64,000 nucleotides of DNA, taken from the NCBI GenBank assembly GCA_036250195.1, contig JAVHZZ010000004.1:255812728-255876727 (forward strand). Reading direction: 5' to 3'. The notes below the pieces were generated by a model. That model searched no databases. It was not told where the DNA came from and saw only the letters and a program-made list of their open reading frames with translations. Positions 1 through 13,369 of this stretch are shown piece by piece. Both the position numbers and the translations under genes were made by a program. The first letter of the stretch is position 1. Every line of letters begins with the position of its first letter. This DNA comes from Mixophyes australis. Lineage: Eukaryota > Chordata > Amphibia > Anura > Limnodynastidae.

Positions 1-2024
1 CTTATTCCCACCACAAAGGAGCCGTGTGCAATCATATGTTATATTAAGAAGTTAAACTTTTAAAAAAAAATGTAAATGATGTACTTTTGTTACTGGCCCT
101 AAACATTCAGAGCCTGTATAAAGTGCACATACTTGGGAGTCCCTAGCTCAAGAGGAAAAATGGTCTAAACGTTAGGGGTAGCTATCAAATGAAAACCCAA
201 TCTCTATATATACACATACAAACATTTCACCAGAGGAGACTACAAAAGAGTTATTCACAATGAAAACTAGCACATCTCTAAAACATGAGATATAGTCTGG
301 GCATTAAGACTATAAAGATATACAATATAATGGTTGATAATGGGTAAAAAAAAAAAAAAAAAAAAAAAGATAGCAGTGGGAGGAGCATAGTAAAGAGCAA
401 AGAAAATGACTATATAGAGGAAAAGAAATGGGAGAACAAAGGAAAAGTGAAGAAAAAGGTTTGGTGGAAGAGAGAGAGAAAAAAAAGGATGAGGTAATAT
501 ACACAGTAAGATTGGGGATTGTGAGCCAAGAACACAATTCAGTGGACAGAGCTGGCCGAGTGCTTTAGTAACTGGAGCTGCATCATCCCCTCAGCTAACA
601 CCCACATATTTCTTGCAGAGAGCTAATATATTCAATGTCTAGCTTGCCTATTCCCAAGAAAGAGAGAACTACCTCCAAAAAAGGTAAATTAACCCCATAA
701 GTGTTCTAATCCCATATGAAGTTAAAGCAATCCTGAGAGCTGATCTCAACCATTTTTTTCACATGCTGTAATCACTTGTCTGATCTCACCATAACAGACT
801 ACCCCCCCCCCCCCCCCTCTCCTAGATTCTTTACAGACCCACCCAAATGTAAGTTCTCAATGTCTCCCCAAGGTCTCCTCCCACACGAACCCCCCTAAGT
901 CATCTCAGATAACACACGGGACAGAAAAAAAAAATCCAGAGAACTGGGCTCCCTCCTATCCTGTGACCCACCCTCCCTGTTCACCAGTAATGTCCTCCAA
1001 TTCCCTTTCTGCTGTTACCAGACACAAAGAGGCAGATCTAATAAAGCAGCCCCCACTCAGCCCCTCTGCACAGCTCAGCATCCTAACCAGGCTGAGCATT
1101 CTGCATGCTCCTATCTGCCTGGCAATGCAGCACCCTCCTGCTAGTATAGCTGCACATACAAGAATTCTGGTTGCTAGTTACAATGACATAAAAAAAAAAA
1201 AATCTGGAACCAGACAACCTGCAGTAACAGTACATTTTCCAAAGCAATCAGTAAAAGCCATACAGCTGCAGCTGCAGTGTCCCCATTAGTCTATGTCCTT
1301 CAGCCATGTATCCGAGACCTTATTCCTTAGTACCCATTTGCCAACCTCTCTAATGACTAACATAGAACATAACATGAACATAATACCGGTCTCTATGGTT
1401 TTCCAATAAAACATTTAAAAAAAAAAAAATAATAATCTAATGTGCATCCTAAACGTGTTATATTCATCCAAGTAGCATTTAGTTGTGCCCGACCGCTGTG
1501 CCCCACCCCTGCCATTATGTGCCAAGCATCACTAACAGTATACCAGCATTGACATCAATCACGTTATAGATTCTGTACAAACCCTCCCCCCATTATAACA
1601 CACCCCTGCACCGTTCGTGTTTTTCTGCTTCATACAGTACCCTATATGCCCGTACAGTCACTCAGCACCCCAATCCCTGCACTGTTCTGCTTCTGGCACC
1701 TCCTATCTCAGCCCTGATCATCCACATTACCTGGTGTACTGCACCATCTTATCTTATGCACCCCATTTACACTACCAAGTGCTATTAGTCCTGATATGGA
1801 GTTTACACTACTACGCAATGCAATAAACAATTTGTTGTGCATAACAATGCCCTCACCCCAGCATCTTCCTTTAGCCATCATTGTGGAAAAGCTTTATGCA
1901 GCCTAATTCTGCACCACAATGCAGTGCCCATACACGTGCATGCTGAAACATAGACCCACAACACCATGTCATATACCCCACAATGAGCCCTCATGCACTA
2001 ATGCCAGTGCCTGCTCCCACTCAC
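1..2024 (-). other. DBN1: DBN1 intron 1 (5' part)
   Basis: This stretch lies downstream of the DBN1 exon 1 splice donor on the minus strand, so it is read as the start of intron 1. I looked for the next drebrin exon (the rest of the ADF-homology domain) on the minus strand and did not find it, so that exon should lie beyond position 1. The content is ordinary non-coding DNA: an A-run near 349-368, a C-run near 802-817, several A-runs and short chance reading frames. No other feature is supported. Confidence 0.6.
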
Positions 2025-2110
2025 CAGTCTGTAGGGCTCTGTTCCTGGATGACATCCTGATAGACAGCCAGCAGCTCCAGGCGGTGGGGTTTGAAGCTAA
2101 CGGAGGCCAT
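2025..2110 (-). CDS. DBN1: Drebrin, first coding exon
   Basis: Drebrin is an actin-filament side-binding protein of dendritic spines and cell cortex; its N-terminus begins the ADF-homology domain. The minus strand from 2110 encodes 28 codons plus two bases of a Trp codon, beginning MASVSFKPHRLELL and ending in QSPTDW. Human drebrin, as I recall it, begins MAGVSFSGHRLELL and has a Trp at the same residue, 29. The exon ends in a consensus donor (TG|GTGAGT, GT at 2024-2023, phase 2). The start codon context is GGCATGG, with G at -3 and +4. The exon is too short to appear as a long open frame. The next exons are outside the window. The related drebrin-like protein (DBNL) fits less well because its start lacks the HRLELL block. 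I am confident in the family and exon, less so in the exact transcript. Confidence 0.85.
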
Positions 2111-2275
2111 GCCGGCTGCAGGTTTGCTGTGTGCCGGGGGATGGAGAAACGAAGCAGCGGACTGAGGGAGGGATGTGGAGAAGAGGGATGGAGAGAGGTG
2201 GGGGCAGCGACTGCAGCTGGGGAAGGGGAGGGTCGGGGGCGGGGAAGCCGCGGGGTCCTAGTGCAGAGCCTGACA
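2111..2275 (-). promoter_or_regulatory. DBN1: GC-rich promoter / 5' UTR of DBN1
   Basis: The 165 bases upstream of the DBN1 start codon are G/C-rich with several CpGs, in contrast with the AT-rich flanks. They contain a GC box (GGGGGCGGGG on the plus strand at 2235-2244), a typical Sp1-type site, and no clear TATA box. A CpG-rich TATA-less promoter giving a short 5' UTR is the simplest reading. The transcription start cannot be placed from sequence alone. Confidence 0.55.
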
Positions 2276-2541
2276 AATCCAATATTTCCCTTATTTTCAC
2301 ATTATACTGCATTTACACTATTCCATGTTGCATGTTGGGTAGAAAAAACAGTGGCAAATATTATATATACATGTATTTCTTTATGTAACCTTTGTGGTCA
2401 GGCAGGCATAACATTCCTATTTTCAGACACCATCATTCTGTTGCACCGGTGTGAAAAATGTTCTACCCTGTGTATCTTCTGTGAAATTTACGTGTTTCTC
2501 TCTATAAACTTCATGGAAGCAGGTAAAGCATTTTTCTAATG

Positions 2542-2595
<54 letters not shown>

Positions 2596-5181
2596 CTTTA
2601 TGCACAGCTGCACATATGTGCTAGTTGTTAGCCTTTCTTAAATGTTATAAGTGGATAGATTTCCATTGTTAACTAGGTGTTTTGTTGGTTTTTTTTTTTA
2701 ACTAACCTTACCCAGCCCCCTTTTTTAACACCCATTAATACATCTTTTAAGCAAGAGAGAAAATTAGTGAATCAATACAGTACAACTGAAAGATGTTAAG
2801 GTTATTATAGAGCCATGGCAAATGGGTCAAGCAGATAGTATCACACACATGTATGCACCTAATGGTTTCTTTGGGAAGGACAGAAAAATGTAGAAATGCA
2901 TTTAAAATTGCAGCATTAGACTCCTTAGTGTAGCTGTTGAATGTTCCCAACCATATAATATCTCAAAAATGCTTTAGTTAAAGTAAACTGATAATGAAAA
3001 GTGTATAGTAAAAAGTGACTACAGATTATTTTTTCTCAGAGGGGTCTATTCATATGGTAATAGTCAGTTTGGGTGATGAGGTTTGCAAGAATTAGTTAAA
3101 ACACCTACTCTAATTGTGGAAATTGACTTTCCTAGCCTCAACCTACTTGAGTCCCAGATTTTTCGTATTATTGCATATTCCCCATATATTGAGCACCTCT
3201 GGACTACTCAACACATTTCCTACTGAAAAGCTCTCATCTTGATCTACTCCCAGATATAGATTTATATGGCAAGATCGCCCTGCTCACATTACTACTCAAG
3301 CTTGGTTAATGGAAAGCATTCATGTTTATAATAGCTACTGGCATCACAAATGAGACAAACCCCTTGTTATCTTTGTAGAGTTTGTTATTGAATGATGGGA
3401 CAGCAGAGAATCACTCTCTTACAAGAAAACGGTTTTAAACTGTGATTTTGTGGCATAATCCTGCTAAGCAATTAAGGTTGGTTAGAGGTTCGTGACTGCT
3501 GCACAGGATCCAAGGTAAAGTTAGTTTACAAATCATTTACCTTACACCACAAAAGCAGTTTGACATTCTTAAAGTTGCTCTGTATCTCAAAGCAAGGTAT
3601 TGTCTTCTTTAATCCGCCATTTTAGGCTTAGAACATTTCCCTACAGTGTCCATCAGATGATGACTAGAAGCTTTATGTGATAGGAATAAAGGGTAGGTCT
3701 TTTATCAAAAGTTTATTTAAAATCTATTTGGTTTTTTTAAGCTTCTGTAACTTGTACATGTTTATTTGTGAATGTAATTATTAGCTGTTTGATATAAAAC
3801 AACTTGCATTTTAAGTTTAATGGTCATTTAACTTATGCAGTTAATAGAGAATCAGTATCATACACTGTATCTTACTGTACATAACTTTGTACAAATTCAT
3901 TACATTACAAGCCCCCATTCACGTATTTAAAAAAGTAAGAATGTTATCCTCTTATTCATAAGTTTGTGTCGGGGTCGTCTTACCCGTTAGGTGACCTAGG
4001 GCCTGATGGACTTTCTTGGCCTAGCTGACTCCCCGTTATCCTAAACCTTCTATTTTTTTCTAGTGGGTCCTGGGTTCAAGAGGGGTGGGGAGCATAGGAG
4101 GGCTGGCAAATTGTAGCCTTGGGCTCAGGATTTGACTCAGCAGCCTATTAGGAACATTTTAAAGGAAAAATAATGCAGGTGACCCAGCCCAAGGTAGCCC
4201 ACCATGGGACTGGCCCTGGGGGAAGATGCCACCCAGCCAGCCTCTAGTAGGGTGGGTGAGCAAGGCCTCTGGAGTCTGCTGCCGACGCAGTAGCCACTAT
4301 AATTTAGGCAGGCGGAACAACATCGTCAATAGTAAAGTCATGGAGATTTAAAACACGGCTCGGTCCAGAACCTGTTGTAACACCAGCATGACCTCAATTG
4401 TTCTTCTTCTCTCCTTCCTTTTTACATCAGCAGACAAGCTGGCATGAAAGGCAATACCATGCTGGCTGACCACATCAACACATAACCAGAAATGCTCAGG
4501 CACAATGATACTGAATTTCTGCAGGAGGAACCTGTGAATGGCGAAAATGCTCCTGTTGTGCTACCTCTTGTTGGTATACCACTCATTCATGTGGATGATC
4601 ATAGCTAGTGTCCTTATACAAGCTATAGATCACTATTTAAACATTTGGGCATCTATGGAAGGTATATAATGAATCAGGTACCTTCAATTTAATCATGTGG
4701 ACAGTTTTGGCTGATATTTAATCAAATGGACACCTCTGTGTGTTCTATAGTTAAGGAACACCTGTGGCTTGTATACTGTGTAATCACGTGGGCACCTCTG
4801 GAATGTATGTAATCGGGTTGGCACCTTTGGCTGTCATTTAATCAAAGAATACAGAAGTGGAAGTTGCTCAATTTATAGGTTCATAGCCTCGTGGTCACCT
4901 CTGGTTAGTGTATAATTATATGGGCATCTCTGACTGATTTATAATCAGTCTATTGACTGTTGTATTATGATTACGTCTGAGCCACTTCTACTAGAGATGT
5001 GTGGCATTGCTGGTATAGCAATGTACACAGCGCTGATGGTATAATGTGGGGAAGCATGAAAGAGATTGAAGGTAGTGGTCCAAAAACGGCTAACATGCAT
5101 AAGGCCCTGTTTGTAATCCAGCTTTGGTTTCTGGTGTAGTAGAACGCTACAAAGCAATCTGCTAACACTAGTGTAAATATA
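2276..5181. other. Intergenic DNA upstream of DBN1
   Basis: No gene or recognisable transposon found. It holds a (TA)n run at about 2548-2595 and AT-rich unique-looking DNA. Around 4600-4930 a loose repeat of phrases meaning roughly 'atcatgtgggcacctctgg' recurs every 60-70 bases, probably a decayed tandem repeat. Confidence 0.4.
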
Positions 5182-6492
5182 CATTCAGTGGGCACTATAT
5201 TAGGTACACCTTTTTAGTAATGTGTAGGACCCACATTTGCACCCAGGAAAGCCTGAATACTTCATGGCATGGAAACAGTCCTTAGACATTCTGGTCCATC
5301 TAAGTTGTTGCAGATTTGTCTGCTGCACATTCATGCTGTAATCTTCCATTCCACCACATCCCAAAAGTGCTCTATTGGATTCAACAAAGTCTGTGGCATT
5401 TAAACAATGCTCAATATTTATTAAAAGGCCTAATGTGTGGGAAGAACACATTTCCAACACCATTACACCACCACCACTAGCCTGGACACAAGGCAGGATG
5501 GATCCATATGTTCATGTTGTTTATGTCAACTTCTGACCACACCATCTGTATGTCACAGCAGAAATTGAGATTCGTTAGACCAGGAAATGTTTTTTCAATC
5601 TTCAGCTGTCCAGTTTTGGTGAGCTTGTGCGCAATGTAGCCTCAGTTTCCTGTTCTTAGCTGACAGGAGTGGAACCTGATGTGGTCTTCTGCTATTTTAG
5701 CCCATCATCATCATCATCACCATTTATTTATATAGCGCACTGATTCCGCAGCGCTGTACAGAGAACTCATTCACATCAGTCCCCATTGGAGCTTACAGTC
5801 TAAATTCCCTAACACACACACACACACAGATAGATACTAGGGTCAATTTTGATAGCTGCCAATTAACCTACTAGCATGTTTTTGGAGTGTGGGAGAAAAC
5901 CGGAGCACCCAGAGGAAACCCACGCAAACACGGGGAGAACATACACACTCCACACAGATAGGTCCATGGTCGGGAATTGAACTCATAACCCCAGTGCTGT
6001 GAGGCAGAAGTGCTAACCTTCATGGTTCGAAGTCCTGTGTGTTCAGAGATGTTCTTCCCCATACAACTGTTGTAACACATGGTGATTTGAGTTACTTTCG
6101 CCTTCCTATCAGTTTGAACCAGTTTCGCCAGTCTCCTCTGACCTCTATCTTTAACAAGGTGCTTTCGCCCACAGATTTGTCGCTCACTGTATGTTTTTTG
6201 TTTTGTATACTATCCTCTATAAACTCAGAGTATGCGTGAAAATCCCAGGGGATCTGCAGTTTCTGAGATCCTCAAACCACCCTGTCTTTCAGCAATAACC
6301 TTTCCATTGTCACGTCCACTTAGATCATGTGATCTATGAAACGATTCTGTTTCCATTCTGGTGTTTGGTCTGAATAACTGAACCTCCTGACCATGTCTGC
6401 ATGCTTTTATGCATTAAGTTGCTGCCACAGGATTGGCTGATTAGGTATGTTTTAACGAGCATAGGCGTATCTAATAAAGTAGCTACTGAGTG
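5182..6492 (-). mobile_element. Tc1/mariner element, decayed, split by a SINE
   Basis: The ends are imperfect inverted repeats: CATTCAGTGGGCACTATATT at the left, and at the right the reverse complement CACTCAGTAGCTACTTTATT. Each is flanked by the TA dinucleotide (5180-5181 and 6493-6494) expected for this superfamily. The interior matches, as I remember it, a very common fish and amphibian Tc1-like element whose transposase reads on the minus strand; peptide scraps such as NVQQTNLQQLR are visible near 5310-5345. The transposase is riddled with stops and shortened, so the copy is dead. A SINE (5705-6017) sits inside it. Confidence 0.75.
5705..6017 (-). mobile_element. tRNA-derived SINE with L2-type tail
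   Basis: Read on the minus strand, it starts with a tRNA-like head (A-box-like GGTTAGCACT near 6008-6017, B-box-like GTTCAATTCCC near 5973-5983). A conserved central block follows, then a short (TG)n run and a tail ending in TATATAAATAAATG with (ATG)n repeats. The tail resembles the 3' end of L2 LINEs, which would supply the reverse transcriptase. It interrupts the Tc1 element between parts that are contiguous in intact copies. No clear target duplication was found. Confidence 0.8.
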
Positions 6493-8598
6493 TATGTGGG
6501 GCTCTTTTTGAGTCGCCAATAGGTTAGAATGCTTGTTGTCTGAAAGTTTTATGTCCATAATATTACTCATCACAGAGTACAATGCTTAATAAATTGGTTC
6601 AAATTAAAAGCATACAGTATGCAGTGTGTTCCAAATGTATCTTAGTACAGGATTTGTCATATGTTTCTAAATTAGCTGCAAATGGCCCATATTTCACATA
6701 TTGAGTATAAAAGAAGATAAAAATACAGAAAGGGACACATGTAAATAAGTGGTGACGTGAGAGGGTCTTGAAGCAGGGCGAAAATACTTAGCATTACAAG
6801 CATGTGAAATTTCTGTGTATATATAGATTTTATAGAGATGGAGCTGTTATAGCTTAACAGAGGTGAGCATGAAAGTTCTGTCAGCCATAGCATTACCTAA
6901 CAATTAAAAAAAAGTCACACTATATATAGTAATGAGCACCCTTGGGCTGAATAACCACATGCATATGTGGTTAACAAGTGGTATACCTATAGTTAATGTG
7001 AACTGGATGCATTCACCTGTGTTTGTCAATGCATCCAGAATGCCAGCAGCATTTGCTAACTGTCCCGATTCTGTTACATATGCTCCCCCAACATTCTCCC
7101 CTTATCATATATGACCCCCTCCCTCCAATCGTGTCATATGATTTATGAATCATGAAGGTAGGAGAGTGGGGGGTATATATGACAAAGGAGAGACTGTTAG
7201 GAGCGTTTTGTGTCAAGGGGGGTAGGAGTATTGTGACTCAGACAGGGCCTGCACCACCATTAGGCAGCTTTAGGCAGATGCCTAGGGTGCCGGCTCTGAT
7301 GGGGTGTCTCTGGTTCCGTGTAAACACTAATGTCTCAGATATTATTAGTTAACTTAACACAGGCGGTGCAAATGCCTGTCTGCTGCTTACCAGTTCTTCA
7401 GACTGTTAGGTTTGCATTGAGGTGCTGCTACAGTGCAGCACTGCATTTAGTGTGTGCCCGGATCCCGGCAGCATTGTGAGAGGAGTAAAACAAGTAAAAA
7501 AATGAGAAAAGAAGAAAAGGTAAGTACAGGCTACAGAAAATTAGGAGGGGGGAGGGGGGCTACAGAAAACGAGGGTGGGGATAGGAGAGGAGGCTATAGA
7601 AAACATGGTGGAGGAGAAGGCTGGAAATATTGGGGAGATGTTGCTGGATAAAATAGGAGGAGTACTCTCAGAATTCTCCATGAGTTACAGTCTACGGGGC
7701 CCTATTTATCAAGCCATAAACCATGTGAAAATGGCTTTATCCACATGGTTTAGGCATTTTTAAGTAACCTATCTACCTAGAAAAAGCCTAATGCAGGAGG
7801 TATCATAGATATCTCCATCATTAGACTAAGTTTCTAATTAAACTGCTGTTCAGAATTTTACATGGGGACTGCGGTCTGGGGCAATTGAACAAGCTCCTAA
7901 AAGACTAGCTTTTCGAAGCTTAACCCCAATAGCATTAGCCATTCTACCCTACAGGAAGAGTATTGTGGTAGAGGGATCCCTCCCTTCTACCTTCCAGCTT
8001 TCCCCTTCGCTTACTATAGCAAAATGGCTACTTCTACATAATACATTAACACATGCAAATAGATAAGGATCTAGATTATCTATGTCATTTAGATTACCTT
8101 TCTGTATTTTGTTTCTGCATGTGTTAATGTATTCTGTAGATGTATAATTAATTTTACTAATACATGGCAACAGAGGAGTGCCAAGTAGTGGGCAAATACT
8201 AAAAAAATTGGTTATTGGCTATTGCTTATTTAAAGTTTGTGGGCAAGAGGGACAGGTGTGGGGAAAAAAAAGCTGGCTAGGACACATAGGGCAGGGGCAG
8301 GGCCGGACTGGGGCTAAAAATCAGCCCTGGCATTTAAAGCACACAGGCCCACGTGTTGTGGGCTCCATGCACTATATTGTTGCACACTGATGCTGGCGCA
8401 GTGTGCGTTGCTGGTGCTGTACAACATGATGTAGTATGAGTGTGTGTGTGGGGGGGGGGGGGGTATTTATTTCTCCTAATGACCCTCAACATTACATTCC
8501 TAGAACCCACATTACATCAATAAATACCATGACAATACATTATTAGTACCCAAATTACAGCAATAAATAACCCCCCCACACACACTTCTGCTACATCG
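6493..8598. other. Non-coding DNA with hAT/MITE-like fragments
   Basis: No gene. Three stretches resemble transposon termini. One is near 7247-7310 (GGGCCTGCACCACCATTAGG, then 'gatgcctagggtgcc', hAT-like). One is near 7697-7765 ('gggccctatttatcaagcc', MITE-like). One starts at about 8297 (CAGGGCCGGACTGGGG, hAT-like). Matching ends were not found, so these remain fragments. Confidence 0.35.
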
Positions 8599-8950
8599 AT
8601 ACCCACCCACATTACAGCAACAAGCATCACCACCACATTACAGCAATCAGCATCACCCCCACATTACAACGTCCAGCATCACCCCCCACATTACAGCAAC
8701 CAGCATCACCACTCACATTACAGCAATCAGCATCATCCTCCACATTACAGTATCCAGCATCACCCACATTCCGGCAACCAGCATCACCCCCACATTCCAG
8801 CAACCGGCATCGTCCCCCCCCCCCCCCCACACACACGTTACAGCAACCAGCATCACCCCCCACATTACAGCAACCAGCATCACCCCCCACATTACAGCAA
8901 CCAGCATCACCCCCCACATTACAGCAACCGACATAATCCTCACATTACAG
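8599..8950. repeat. Minisatellite, about 24-27-bp unit
   Basis: Tandem repeats of 'cattacagcaaccagcatcacccccc' with variable C-runs. The last four units are nearly identical. Long frames on the minus strand (glycine/cysteine or methionine/valine repeats) are by-products of the repeat and not genes. The array may be the inside of a hAT-like element whose left end is near 8297. Confidence 0.85.
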
Positions 8951-9318
8951 CAATATCCTATCATACTTATTAGCAATACTAAGCCCCAAACACACTACAA
9001 CATTGCCACCAGCACGCCACCCCATACTACAGTAATACCACCAATTATACAGGTGCCACTGTAGGAAACCAATGTTTTGCTTTTTTCAAATCTCCCACAA
9101 AATAGCAACAACAGAATACTTACACACATATAGGTAACAGGTACCCTTTTTCCTCAATTAAATAGTAATGACAAAATTTTCATGAATCATTCCACATGAA
9201 ATAAAATTCTAACAAATATATCAGAAAAAACATAACTATTGAATGATCATTTGAACCCACGCGGCCGCATTAAAAGTATTTCCATCTACAGAAAAATGTC
9301 AGAAAAATATTTTTTCCT

Positions 9319-10175
9319 CCATGGTTCTCACCCTCTTCCAGCACCCCCTTCCTCCATGGTTCTCACCCTCTTCCAGCACCCCCTTTCTCCCTGGTTCTCA
9401 CCCTCTTCCAGCACCCCCTTCCTCCCTGGTTCTCACCCTCTTCCAGCACCCCCTTCCTCCCTGGTTCTCACCCTCTTCCAGCACCCCCTGCCTCCCTGGT
9501 TCTCACCCTCTTCCAGCACCCCCTTCCTGCCTAGTTCTCACCCTCTTCCAGCATCCCCTTCCTCCATGGTTCTCACCCTCTTCCAGCACCCTCTTCCTCC
9601 ATGGTTCTCACCCTCTTCCAGCACCCTCTTCCTCCCTGGTTCTCACCCTCTTCCAGCACCCCCTTCCTGCCTGGTTCTCACCCTCTTCCAGCATCCCCTT
9701 CCTCCATGGTTCTCACCCTCTTCCAGCACCCCCTTTCTCCCTGGTTCTCACCCTCTTCCAGCACCCCCTTCCTCCCTGGTTTTCACCCTCTTCCAGCACC
9801 CCCTTCCTCCCTGGTTCTCACCCTCTTCCAGCACCCCCTGCCTCCCTGGTTCTCACCCTCTTCCAGCACCCCCTTCCTGCCTGGTTCTCACCCTCTTCCA
9901 GCATCCCCTTCCTCCATGGTTCTCACCCTCTTCCAGCACCCTCTTTCTCCATGGTTCTCACCCTCTTCCAGCACCCTCTTCCTCCCTGGTTCTCACCCTC
10001 TTCCAGCACCCCCTTCCTGCCTGGTTCTCACCCTCTTCCAGCATCCCCTTCCTCCATGGTTCTCACCCTCTTCCAGCACCCTCTTCCTCCATGGTTCTCA
10101 CCCTCTTCCAGCACCCCCTTCCTTCATGGTTCTCACCCCCTTCCTCCATGGTTCTCACCCTCTTCCAGCACCCAT
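9319..10175. repeat. Minisatellite, 35-bp unit
   Basis: About 24 copies of a 35-bp unit with core 'ggttctcaccctcttccagc'. Because 35 is not a multiple of 3 and the unit has no stop in any phase, all three plus-strand frames stay open over most of the array, giving proline/serine-rich pseudo-proteins of up to 383 residues. Variant units (with 'ttcctgcctggttctc' followed by 'gcatcccc') at 9521 and 9661 recur at 9871 and 10011, a spacing of 350 bp, which suggests ten-unit block duplication. Confidence 0.9.
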
Positions 10176-13100
10176 TCCCCCACTGGCTCTCCCACACTGG
10201 TGAAAACCCTGCAGACCCCCACCCCCCAAAGCGAGAATCGCGGCATCCCCCGCGAAAATCCGCGCACTCCCTCAAAACTCGCGGCACTCCCCCCCCCCCC
10301 CCCCCTTCCGTAAAAATCTTTTACAAATGTCAAGTGTGTGAGGGGCTGGGAAAAGAATATTGGAGGGAGGAGGGCTTGACCCAGGACTAGGAGAGAGATG
10401 CATGAGGCAAAGCTATTCTAGTCTTGACTACATGTCAAACATACATTGTGCAGCTTGCAATGCTTCGGTAGTGCATGTCCTGCAGTGTAATGTATGTTTG
10501 AGATGTAGTTGATAATTATGTGGTTTGGAGGCCATGGAGTACATACAGCCCAGAACCCCAAATCCTCTTTATTTACCACTGCTGTCTGTGACTGTAAGTG
10601 TATTTCAGAAGGGTGAACAACAGAGTGCCTCAAACGTATGTTGTTAAATTAAGGTATACCAATACCTTAACTCACTAATGCACACATACCCATATGTTTT
10701 ACTGAATACAGCCTATATAGAAAACCAACTTGCATGATTTTAGGATATATTTCCTTGTAAGAAATAGCAATAACATGTTGCTAATTTAAACACTGTCTTA
10801 TGTCTTGCAAAGGTTCCGTTTTCATTTTTTTTTTATAGTTAAAGCTCAATAGTATGTACTAATATGTTTTACATGGACATTAGACAAATATAGAGATGTA
10901 ATTTGTTTTAGATCCATTATGTTGTGTGTTAAGAGGAAAACTGTGTCATTATATCTAAATATGGGAGGGCATCTTTCCCCTGTGGGACTGCAGAAACGGA
11001 GAGGAAGCCTGATTTCTCTGCTATAATTATCTTGCCTGCCTAATGTGGGAGCTGTGAAGACACCTCTGGTAGGGTGACAATACAAGTCTCATACATATGC
11101 AGCGAGGCTTCACACTGCTTATATTTTCCTGTTCCGTGCATTTACCAAGCATCCTGTACTCAGGGGAAGGTGGAAAGCATGTTAGGCAAGATCATTTTCC
11201 TTTCTGTAAAAATCCATACAATTGCACAACTTGAAGTGGTATATTATGTGTTGATGCATAAACCTCTTTCAGATATAAAGACATTCCATTGTCAGCACTA
11301 ATCAAGGTCAGAATAACAGGCAGTTGTTCAACATACCTTAGGACACTGTGTATTTTTCATGTTAAATAATAAATATTTCTTCCCCCTCATACAGCTGTCT
11401 GGCATAACTGTTGTCTTCAAATAGGAGCACAAATATTTCCATGATCCAGATCCCCAAGCTCTGTTTTGGTGAAGATAATCTGAGCAGATTGGCAATGGGC
11501 GTCATGTGTTCTATGGCATTAAAATGGAAAGTAATCCAGAGTGGAGGATGATGATTGTCACCAAGTTATCGGCCAGTCAGTTGTGAACCGGTGATTTTTT
11601 TTGTATGAATTACCATAGTCGGTACATGCAAACAATGCTTCTGCAGACATAATAACCAGCAGAGGTTTAAAGGGGGTATGTTATACACTTAGCTGCTGGA
11701 AGCCGTGTCAGTCAGCCAAAGAACTTCATAAAGATGATGCCACTGAGCGGTTGTTATGCCTGGGGAAGCATCAGTTACAGGCACCAGCAAATGTATATAT
11801 CTCTCCCCAACTGTGGGGGTCCCAGGTAAAGTACCTACTGGTGAATTTTCTAGTTGAGCCTTGGTGTGCTTCATTACCAAAACAAGATTTCAGGGAGCTT
11901 TTTATGACTTTTAATGACTTTATGGAAACGTAGAATGCTCCTTTGAGACATCAGTCGGCATACGTTGAGGTCACTAGTGGCATTCATTCAATAAAATGTA
12001 TTGTCATCTGCGGCTCTAATAATTGCATTTTTTCATTCAAAAAATGTATTTAGAATAATATTATAGCAGACTGTCTTTCAGAAAGTGTAAGCAGTGAAAT
12101 ATTTGCATGTTTAAGAATGATCTATTAATCGAGTAACTTTCTTTTATTGAAGTGTATGTTTAAAGAAGAAATTTGCTTTCATATGTTTTGATATGTTCCA
12201 TTGGCTCCTACAAAAGTCCATCGCACAGCTCCTTATTAATTAGGTAAATAATTTGTCTTAATAAGATCACTTTATTACAAGACAGACATTGTTTTAAGCC
12301 ATTTTAACTATTTACAACTCTTTCTTGTTTAAACAATAGAACATTCCCTTAAAGTGTAATTTTCTTTGCTCTCAAAATGTCATACTAGGCAACTTTTTAT
12401 TACCCAAGAGGGGATGTGAAGCAGAACTATTTTGACTCCACAATGCTGCAATCGCGTCATTGCACGAAGGGGTGGGGCACAATGACGTGCCAAAATGAAG
12501 TGAGTCCTGGTAAAATGACATGATTCACAACAAATCGCATCACTGAGACCACCATCTCGCCCACTTCACTAGGAAGTGAGGAAGGATGCAGGAGAGGTGC
12601 TGGCTCTTCTGGGAGAGTTGCCAAGTATGGAATATGTAACATAATGTATCCCACTTTGATTGAGATCATCATGACACCCCTCTTAACATTAGTAAATTAT
12701 GAACCAGGGTATAATTGGACATGCTCCACAACCTTGCTCTAAGCAGCTAACAGTCAGGAAAAATGGAAATCTTGGGGTTTATGCATTGGGACATTTTAGA
12801 ACTCCTGTAAGTCGATATAACCCATATGTTAAATGCATGAATAGATACTGATTGATTTTCATAAACATGTTTAGATTCCCTTTACAATGCTGTTGAATTA
12901 TAACTCCAGTTATGGGAGCTACCTAAAACTAAATAGAACTCTCAGTATGGTGAGATAAGGAAAACCTAGTGTGATGCACATAGTATTTGGGGGAAGGGGG
13001 TATCTTGGGTGAAGTGCAAATAGTATCATGGAGGCCCCCCATCCAACCCTTTATTAGGTGGACAGGATGTGAGAGAATGACCTGCTGTCCCAGGAGTCAG

Positions 13101-13369
13101 GGCCACCTACCCGGAATTCAGCAGTCTACTATACAGCAGTATACCAGTTAAGGGTGCGTTCACTTCCAAAAGGAATGTGCGTTTCTTTAATATAAATCAT
13201 TCTGGTTACCTATGAAAAAAACACAGAGTTTTTCATTAGGGTTTTATAAGGGTGTGAGTAGGTTATTTTTTGTTCTTAAAGTTTAGAACTTTTAAATAAA
13301 AAATTATATAGCATTTTTGCTCCTTTTTTTGTCCTTATAATAATCACACATTATTATTTGAAATACTAC
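10176..13369. other. Non-coding DNA, no recognised feature
   Basis: A short GC-rich piece with CpGs (10200-10310) follows the minisatellite and ends in a C-run. The rest is AT-rich with short chance frames. I could not assign any coding exon, RNA gene or transposon here. Confidence 0.35.

Noticed and set aside
11689..11933. Possible exon ending in CCCAG|GTAAAG near 11825
   Set aside because: No recognisable protein, no acceptor and no conserved neighbour.
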